A stretch of 64,000 bases of DNA from Enterobacterales bacterium CwR94 (GTDB lineage Bacteria > Pseudomonadota > Gammaproteobacteria > Enterobacterales > Enterobacteriaceae). The number at the start of each line of letters is the position of its first letter. Within the stretch, counting starts at the first letter, position 1. Location: NCBI GenBank assembly GCA_002837195.1, contig KZ478059.1, forward strand, positions 248,001 to 312,000, read 5' to 3'. Below the pieces are notes generated by a model. That model saw nothing but the letters and a program-made list of their open reading frames with translations. It did not search any database and was not told where the DNA came from. This document shows positions 54,335 through 64,000 of this stretch, in pieces. A program made the position numbers and the translations under genes.

Positions 54335-55551
54335 ATGCAAAATTCAATGTCACGTTCCGATTTCGATCGCCTGATGGTCCCCACATATGCGCCTGCCGCC
54401 TTTGTGCCGGAACGGGCTGAAGGCTCACGCCTGTGGGATCAGCAAGGCAAAGAGTACATTGATTTTGCAGGAGGCATTGCGGTCAATGCGCTGGGCCATG
54501 CACACCCTGACTTGCAACAGGCCTTGATGGAGCAAGCCGCGAAGTTATGGCATACCGGTAATGGCTACACCAATGCGCCGATTTTGCGACTGGCACAGGC
54601 GCTGACCGAGGCCACCTTTGCCGATCGGGTCTTTTTCTGCAACTCAGGGGCGGAGGCGAATGAAGCTGCGCTGAAGCTGGCGCGCAAAGTGGCACATGAC
54701 AACGTCGGTGAGCACAAGAGTGGCATCGTGGCGTTTAAAAATGCTTTCCACGGTCGCACGTTGTTTACTGTATCGGCAGGCGGACAACCGGCTTACTCAA
54801 AAGACTTTGCCCCGTTACCGGGTGCCATTAGCCATGCTACCTACAACGATTTGGCTTCCGCGGCGGCATTAATCGATGACAGCACCTGTGCGGTCATTGT
54901 CGAGCCCGTGCAAGGGGAAGGAGGCGTGCTCCCCGCGCGGCAGGATTTTTTACAAGGGTTGCGGGAGTTGTGTGACCGTCACGGCGCAGCACTGATTTTT
55001 GATGAAGTGCAAACTGGCGTTGGGCGTACCGGTTATCTGTATGCCTATCAACATTATGGCGTCACACCTGACATTCTCACCACCGCGAAGGCGCTGGGCG
55101 GTGGCTTCCCGATTGGTGCCATGCTCACCACCGACACGCTGGCCGCCGCCATGACGGTGGGCACGCACGGCACCACGTATGGCGGTAATCCGCTGGCGGG
55201 GGCGGTGGCGGGCAAAGTGTTATCCCTGATCAACCAACCTGCAATGTTAGACGGGGTGAAACAGCGCAATGCCTGGTTTGCCGAAGGATTGCAGGCGATG
55301 AATCAGCGTCTGAATGTGTTTAGCGAAGTGCGCGGGCTGGGCTTGTTAATCGGCTGTGTGCTGAATGAATCCTGGGCGGGTAAAGCCAAACTGTTTAATC
55401 AGGCCGCAGCAGAGCAGGGCTTAATGGTGCTGATTGCCGGGGCTAACGTGGTGCGTTTTGCTCCGGCGCTCAACATCAGCGAGCAGGATGTGGCAGAGGG
55501 CCTGCGCCGATTTGAACGGGCCTGTGAAGCCGTGCTACAAGGTTCGCCATC

Positions 55552-55555
<4 letters not shown>
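54335..55555 (+). CDS. astC: Succinylornithine transaminase AstC
   Basis: 406-residue PLP aminotransferase (class III) that converts succinylornithine to succinylglutamate semialdehyde, third step of the arginine succinyltransferase route. The PLP lysine is Lys252 in [12 protein letters not shown]; the [17 protein letters not shown] cofactor loop and [12 protein letters not shown] are present. First gene of astCADBE; its stop overlaps the astA start. Confidence 0.95.
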
Positions 55556-59370
<3,815 letters not shown>

Positions 59371-59399
59371 GGCCGACAGCGACGTTGAGTGAGGTGAAC

Positions 59400-60398
59400 A
59401 TGCAGCCATTTTTAACCACTGTCCTGAGCGGGCAGACCCCCCTTCATCCGTGTGGAGAAACCACCGGATTGCAGTGGCAATGGCGTGATGAAGGGATTTT
59501 ACATCTGGAGCCGAAGCACCGCGTGCAGCAGGCGCTGGTGCTGTCGTGCGGTATCCATGGCAATGAAACGGCACCGGTTGAGATCGTTGCGCAGTTAGTC
59601 GACAAACTGCTTCAGGGCGCGCTCGCGCTCGAGGTACGTTTGTTGGTTATCACTGGCAATCCGGCCGCCTTGCGGGCAGGTAAACGTTATAAAGAATATG
59701 ACATTAATCGTATGTTCAGTGGCCGTTGGCAACGTTTTCAGGATTGCGCGGAAGCGCGGCGGGCCTGGCAATTAGAGCAGGCCGTGGAGCGTTTTTTTAT
59801 GGCAGGTGAGGCGGGTGAATCGCGCTGGCATCTGGATTTGCACACCGCTATCCGTGGCTCCTGGCATCCCCGTTTCGGCGTCCTGCCGTTTACCACCCGC
59901 CCGTGGCCAGAGGATTTTATGCACTGGCTGGCGGCAGCAGGTATGGAGGCGCTGGTGTTTCATCGGGCGCCAGCGGGTACGTTTGCGCATTTCAGCAGTG
60001 ATAAGCTGGCTGCCGCCAGTTGCACGCTGGAACTGGGCAAGGCGCTGCCCTTTGGTGAAAATGACCTCAGCCAGTTTCAAGCCACTGAACAGGCCCTGGT
60101 GGCGTTACTCACACAAGGTACGCTGCCGGAGGTGACACAGGCTCCACTGCGTTATCGTGTGGCCCAGCAGTTGACGCGCGAAAGTGAGCGTTTTGTCCTG
60201 CACATGAGCGCGGATACGTTGAACTTTACGGCTTTCCCGCAGGGCACGTTATTAGCGGAAGAGGGCGACAAGCAATATTTCGTTCGTCAGGCGCGGGAGT
60301 ATGTGCTGTTTCCCAACCCCAATGTGGCACCGGGACTGCGTGCGGGACTGATGCTGGTGGAAGATAACAGCCATAATTCATCGTTAGGCATGCTGTAG
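59400..60398 (+). CDS. astE: Succinylglutamate desuccinylase AstE
   Basis: 332-residue zinc hydrolase of the aspartoacylase/M14-like family that releases glutamate and succinate, last step. Zinc ligands are in GIHGNETAP (His, Glu) and HLDLHTAIRG (His); ELGKALPFG carries the catalytic Glu. ATG 59400 follows GAGGTGAAC. Last gene of the operon, with a terminator after it. Confidence 0.94.
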   Translation: MQPFLTTVLSGQTPLHPCGETTGLQWQWRDEGILHLEPKHRVQQALVLSCGIHGNETAPVEIVAQLVDKLLQGALALEVRLLVITGNPAALRAGKRYKEYDINRMFSGRWQRFQDCAEARRAWQLEQAVERFFMAGEAGESRWHLDLHTAIRGSWHPRFGVLPFTTRPWPEDFMHWLAAAGMEALVFHRAPAGTFAHFSSDKLAAASCTLELGKALPFGENDLSQFQATEQALVALLTQGTLPEVTQAPLRYRVAQQLTRESERFVLHMSADTLNFTAFPQGTLLAEEGDKQYFVRQAREYVLFPNPNVAPGLRAGLMLVEDNSHNSSLGML

Positions 60399-60411
60399 AA
60401 TAAGTGATGAA

Positions 60412-60460
60412 ACGGGCCGAACTGCGGGGCAATATTTTGCTTTCGGTCCGTACGCTTTTT
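60412..60460 (+). terminator. Terminator of the ast operon
   Basis: ACGGGCCGAA pairs with TTCGGTCCGT over ten positions (one G-T), followed after four bases by TTTTT. Confidence 0.8.
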
Positions 60461-60682
60461 CATTACACTCCTGCTTAATTTCTGCATAAAGTCGCCTTTC
60501 TACATATTCCGTTGCAATTCCTCACGCGAAAATTCGCATTTCCTCCACGATTGATTGATTCATGTCTTTTATGCTTTCAGGGCTTTACCGTTGCTCTGAT
60601 ATGTTGACGTTCATCGCCGTAAACTTGCTTTCGAACTCACGACAACGGTGTCGTCATACTTCTGAAAAGTAAGGACAATATT

Positions 60683-61171
60683 ATGCGTAAATTAACTTCC
60701 CTGGTTGTTGCTCTGTCTCTGGCTGTGGGCGCAGCAAATATCGTTCATGCTGCTGCGGACAACTTGACTCCACCGCCAGCAGGCAGCGAAAAAAGCATGC
60801 ACAAGTCAGGCCCACGTCATCATGGCCCGATGGAGATGTTTAAAAATCTTAATTTGACGGATGCGCAGAAACAACAAATGCGCGCAGTGATGAAAGAGGG
60901 CCGTACGGCGTTAAAACGTCCTTCTGCGGATGAGATGCGTCAGAATCACGCCATCATTGCTGCCGACAGCTTTGATAAAACCAAAGCCGACGCGCAGGCG
61001 GTAAAAATGACGGCTAACGCAAAAGACAATGCTGTCGCCATGATGGCAACACAAAACAAACTCTACAATCTGCTGACTGCCGATCAGAAAAAGCAATACA
61101 ACGCCAATTTCGAGAAGCACCTGACAGACATGGCGAACAAGAAAGGTAAAATGCTGACTCCGGCAGAGTAA
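60683..61171 (+). CDS. spy: Periplasmic chaperone Spy
   Basis: 162-residue periplasmic ATP-independent chaperone of the CpxP/Spy family (E. coli 161). The signal peptide ends near VHAAA (about residue 23). The LTxxQ motif occurs twice: NLTDAQKQQ and LTADQKKQYNANFEKHL. It lies after astE, as in E. coli. Known control by Cpx and Bae envelope stress systems; I cannot point to an exact CpxR box. Confidence 0.93.
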   Translation: MRKLTSLVVALSLAVGAANIVHAAADNLTPPPAGSEKSMHKSGPRHHGPMEMFKNLNLTDAQKQQMRAVMKEGRTALKRPSADEMRQNHAIIAADSFDKTKADAQAVKMTANAKDNAVAMMATQNKLYNLLTADQKKQYNANFEKHLTDMANKKGKMLTPAE

Positions 61172-61260
61172 TTTCTGCGCCAGCTTGAGACTTGAAACCG
61201 TCGGCGTTGCTCACGAGACCCAGCAGGGTGTGGGCAGCGTCGACGGTTTTGCTTTTCAGG

Positions 61261-62169
61261 TTAGAAGGTGCCGGTACCGCCGTCAGAACACCAGACCTGG
61301 CCAGAGGTAAAACTGCTTTCATGGCTGGCTAACAGCACATAGATGGCGGCAATTTCTGCCGGTTGCCCTGGACGGCCCAGCGGCGCACTCTCACCAAACT
61401 GCTGCACTTTTTCCTGCGGTTGCCCACCGCTGGATTGCAAGGGCGTCCAGTACGGCCCTGGCGCAACGGCATTCACACGGATACCCTGCGGTGCAAGTTG
61501 CTTGGCTAAGCCTTTTGTGAAGGCAGAGATAGCGGCCTTGGTCGACGCGTAATCGAGTAAGATTTCGCTGGGTTTTCCGGCTTGTACTGACGAGGTATTG
61601 ATAATCGCGGCACCGGGCTTCAGCCAGCGCATAGCCGCTTTTGTAATCCAAAACATGGCATAGACATTGGTTTTAAATGTCTTATCAAATGCTTCGGTCG
61701 ACAGCTCGCTGATGCTGTTAGCAAATTGCTGGCATCCAGCGTTATTAACCAGAATATCCAATCCGCCCAGCTTTTCGGCAGCGCGGTCAACGAGCGACGT
61801 GCAAAAGTTTTCCTGAGTAATATCGCCTGGCAGTGCAACGGCCTGACGTCCTTCAGCTTTAATCAGCGCAATGACTTCCTGCGCATCCGCTTCCTCATCC
61901 GGCAAGTAGTTGATGGCAACATCTGCTCCTTCGCGCGCATAGGCGATTGCCGCTGCACGCCCAATACCGGAGTCACCACCGGTAATCAGCGCCTTACGCC
62001 CCTGTAGCCGACCACTGCCGCGATAGCTCTGTTCACCGTGATCGGGGCGGGGTTGCATCTCACTGGCCAGCCCTGGCGGCTGCTGAGGTTGAGCAGGAAA
62101 GGGGGGAACAGAATAGGCGTTACGGGGATCCTGTTTGTTGCGTGTGGACTCTGGATTGGTATCACGCAT
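61261..62169 (-). CDS. YghA-like SDR oxidoreductase
   Basis: 302-residue SDR with the long amino-terminal proline-rich extension of the YghA/general-stress-protein group (NAYSVPPFPAQPQQPPG). Cofactor loop TGGDSGIGRA, NNAG, Ser in INTSSVQ, and YASTK. ATG 62169 has AAGGAGG 6 bases upstream. Such proteins use NADP(H); the substrate is unknown. It stands where E. coli has ves, between spy and cho. Confidence 0.86.
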   Translation of the reverse strand: MRDTNPESTRNKQDPRNAYSVPPFPAQPQQPPGLASEMQPRPDHGEQSYRGSGRLQGRKALITGGDSGIGRAAAIAYAREGADVAINYLPDEEADAQEVIALIKAEGRQAVALPGDITQENFCTSLVDRAAEKLGGLDILVNNAGCQQFANSISELSTEAFDKTFKTNVYAMFWITKAAMRWLKPGAAIINTSSVQAGKPSEILLDYASTKAAISAFTKGLAKQLAPQGIRVNAVAPGPYWTPLQSSGGQPQEKVQQFGESAPLGRPGQPAEIAAIYVLLASHESSFTSGQVWCSDGGTGTF

Positions 62170-62284
62170 AGATAACCTCCTTGCGAGTGAATGTTGCGTA
62201 TGGCCTACGCCATGCATCGACATGTCACTCTAAGGGTAGTTAAAAAGTGTGAAGTAGATCGACTTTAATGATAGAAATTACCGA

Positions 62285-63151
62285 TTAATCAAGTTCGATA
62301 ATGGGATATTTACCGCTCATCAACGGCTTACACAAGATTTTATAACCATCATTATCAAAGGTGGCTGCTGTTTTACTGAGCGCGGCAGCCTGATCAATCT
62401 GATTAACCGCACCGAGCCACAGCCAGTGATGAATAACGTGAATTTGCGTCATTTCTGGGCCCTCCTCAACCAAACCCACTGCACCTCGCCAGGGCCAACA
62501 CACCAGCCGGACACGTTCCAGCGCGGCGCGTAAGCGTTGATGATGCGCTTCAACCGGCTCTTTTCCACAGCAGGCACCCGCGCAGCGCTTTAATGCCGTA
62601 CGAAAACACGGGCGGCCACGGGTATCTGGCTCTAAACCCAGCAGGCTGTAGCAGAGTTGATGTTCATCGGCTAAGGATTTTAAGGTTTCTAACGCGCTGC
62701 GCCGACTACTGTACAAGCCGTACAGGTTCGGGGTGATAGCAAAATCGACATCCTTCGCATAGACCACACGCGGAGGTGCGCTATTTTCCAGTAGCAGCGC
62801 GCAAAGCTGACGGTTTTTGCGCAAGCGCTTATTGAATAACGGCTGTTGCTGCTTGATCAGTTGGGCTTCCAGCAGCAGCGCACCGAGTTCTCCGGCGGTC
62901 GGGATCGCGGTAATACGCTGCGTTTGCCGTAGCATGCGGGCCTCTGCCACGGTGCGAAAATGAGACATCACGCGGCTGCGGATATTGACGCTTTTGCCAA
63001 TGTACAACGGCAGCGTTTCACTCTCGCCGTGAAACAGATAAACGCCAGGTGTACGGGGTAAGTCGGTCAATTGCGCGCGCAAATGCTCCGGGTACTGATA
63101 GATTTCAGCGTCATTAGGGGGGGCGGCATAAGGGGTATAGCGGTTGACCAC
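62285..63151 (-). CDS. cho: Excinuclease Cho
   Basis: 288-residue UvrC-homologous endonuclease making the 3' incision at bulky lesions. The GIY-YIG nuclease domain is at about 33-110 (GVYLFHG, YIGKSVNIRSRV). A cysteine cluster follows (CFRTALKRCAGACCGKE), which resembles the UvrC Cys region. Order spy-cho-nadE matches E. coli. The LexA box upstream shows SOS control. Confidence 0.94.
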   Translation of the reverse strand: MVNRYTPYAAPPNDAEIYQYPEHLRAQLTDLPRTPGVYLFHGESETLPLYIGKSVNIRSRVMSHFRTVAEARMLRQTQRITAIPTAGELGALLLEAQLIKQQQPLFNKRLRKNRQLCALLLENSAPPRVVYAKDVDFAITPNLYGLYSSRRSALETLKSLADEHQLCYSLLGLEPDTRGRPCFRTALKRCAGACCGKEPVEAHHQRLRAALERVRLVCWPWRGAVGLVEEGPEMTQIHVIHHWLWLGAVNQIDQAAALSKTAATFDNDGYKILCKPLMSGKYPIIELD

Positions 63152-63165
63152 GTCAGCTCCTGTTA

Positions 63166-63181
63166 CTGGTTATAAAACCAG
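63166..63181 (-). promoter_or_regulatory. LexA (SOS) box of cho
   Basis: CTGGTTATAAAACCAG has the CTG-N10-CAG form with an AT-rich centre, 15 bases upstream of the cho start. E. coli cho is an SOS gene with a comparable box. Confidence 0.87.
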
Positions 63182-63286
63182 TATAGCAGCAATCTGTTTC
63201 GATGAGGCGCATTGGTACACCATGTTGCGCCGCACGACGGGCGGCACAACGCCGTAAGACGGGGCCGAGTATCCCGGCCCGTCGCA

Positions 63287-64000
63287 TTACTTTTTCCAGA
63301 AATCGTCAAACACAGTAATGGGAGTGCGCCGCTTGTGTTCGGTTTTTAGATACCAGTTCTCAATTTTTTGTGCCGCCTCTGCCTGTACGGTTTTGCCTTC
63401 CAGATAGTCATCAATTTGTGCATAGGTAACACCCAGTGCCACTTCATCTTGCAGACCTGGGCGATCGTCTTCTAAATCGGCCGTCGGGTGTTTTAAATAC
63501 AGATGCTCAGGACAACCTAACTGCTTCAGCAACTGTTTACCCTGGCCTTTATGCAGACGGAAGATAGGGTTGATATCGGTGCCGCCATCGCCGTACTTAG
63601 TAAAAAAGCCGGTCACCGCTTCGGCAGCGTGATCGGTGCCGACCACCACGCCGCGCGTCATGCCAGCAATGCTGTATTGCGTTTTCATACGCTCGCGCGC
63701 TTTTTCATTACCGCGCACGAAATCGGAGAGCGTGATGCCTGCAGCAGACAGCGCCTGTTCGCTGGCGAGCACCGCCGCTTTAATATTGACGGTCAGCACG
63801 CGATCAGGCTGGATAAAGGCAATCGCATCCTGACAATCTTGTTCATCTGCCTGCACGCCATACGGCAAACGCACGGCGATAAACTGGTATTCCGCTTCAC
63901 CCGTCTCATCACGCAATTCCGCAATGGCTAACTGGCAAAGTTTGCCGGTTAAGGTCGAGTCCTGCCCACCACTGATCCCCAGCACTAACGTACGCAGAAA
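63287..64000 (-). CDS. nadE: NH3-dependent NAD synthetase NadE, 3' part
   Basis: C-terminal 238 codons of NAD synthetase, which amidates deamido-NAD with ammonia and ATP. The PP-loop [10 protein letters not shown] lies near the window edge, and the end [18 protein letters not shown] is as in E. coli. The frame stays open to base 64000, so the first ~40 residues are outside; the GTG at 63985 is internal. Confidence 0.94.
   Translation of the reverse strand, partial: FLRTLVLGISGGQDSTLTGKLCQLAIAELRDETGEAEYQFIAVRLPYGVQADEQDCQDAIAFIQPDRVLTVNIKAAVLASEQALSAAGITLSDFVRGNEKARERMKTQYSIAGMTRGVVVGTDHAAEAVTGFFTKYGDGGTDINPIFRLHKGQGKQLLKQLGCPEHLYLKHPTADLEDDRPGLQDEVALGVTYAQIDDYLEGKTVQAEAAQKIENWYLKTEHKRRTPITVFDDFWKK

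Overview
The window is chromosomal DNA of a gamma-proteobacterium of the order Enterobacterales. Several blocks keep the Escherichia coli gene order: putP-efeUOB-phoH, tRNA-Ser-ghrA-ycdX-ycdY, chaA-(chaB)-chaC, ychO, and astCADBE-spy-cho-nadE. The accessory content (tetrathionate respiration, type VI secretion pieces, TupA-like ATP-grasp) and protein divergence fit an Erwinia/Pantoea-like relative rather than E. coli itself. No species is claimed.

Layout. 1-5.8 kb: 3' part of putP, the Fur-controlled ferrous iron/Dyp-peroxidase operon efeUOB, and phoH. 5.8-7.8 kb: a two-gene surface-glycan pair (TupA-like ATP-grasp and a family 2 glycosyltransferase). 8.1-17.4 kb: tetrathionate respiration, ttrBCA followed in the same direction by an unusual LuxR-type regulator and yjgN, divergent from the sensor/regulator pair ttrS-ttrR. 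The shared control region has a perfect FNR box and a perfect 14-bp palindrome. 17.4-26.4 kb: an AT-rich orphan VgrG island. It holds a possible structured RNA region, a small lipoprotein, vgrG, a relic of an effector start, and a two-domain peptidoglycan-hydrolase-like effector with three paralogous secreted proteins that are probable immunity proteins. 26.7-27.5 kb: two identical tRNA-Ser(GGA) genes with a broken third copy between them. 27.7-34.4 kb: ghrA, ycdX, ycdY, an EamA transporter, a glutamine amidotransferase, chaA, a decayed chaB and chaC.

34.4-43.5 kb: an eight-gene operon carrying only the membrane anchor (TssL, a short TssM) and the phosphorylation control branch (PpkA kinase, PppA phosphatase, FHA protein, TagF) of a type VI secretion system. 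No sheath, tube, baseplate or ClpV genes are present. 44-51 kb: a protein of unknown family, then a ribose-type sugar ABC transporter operon bracketed by two short-chain dehydrogenases. 51-54 kb: an acyltransferase and ychO, an inverse autotransporter. 54.3-60.4 kb: the complete arginine succinyltransferase operon astCADBE, preceded by a sigma-54 promoter and an NtrC-type site. 60.7-64 kb: spy, a YghA-like oxidoreductase, LexA-controlled cho, and 3'-terminal nadE cut by the window edge.

The most interesting material is the orphan VgrG/effector/immunity island beside the tRNA-Ser genes, together with the separate control-and-anchor-only T6SS operon. Neither encodes a firing apparatus, so both presumably depend on T6SS genes elsewhere in the genome.
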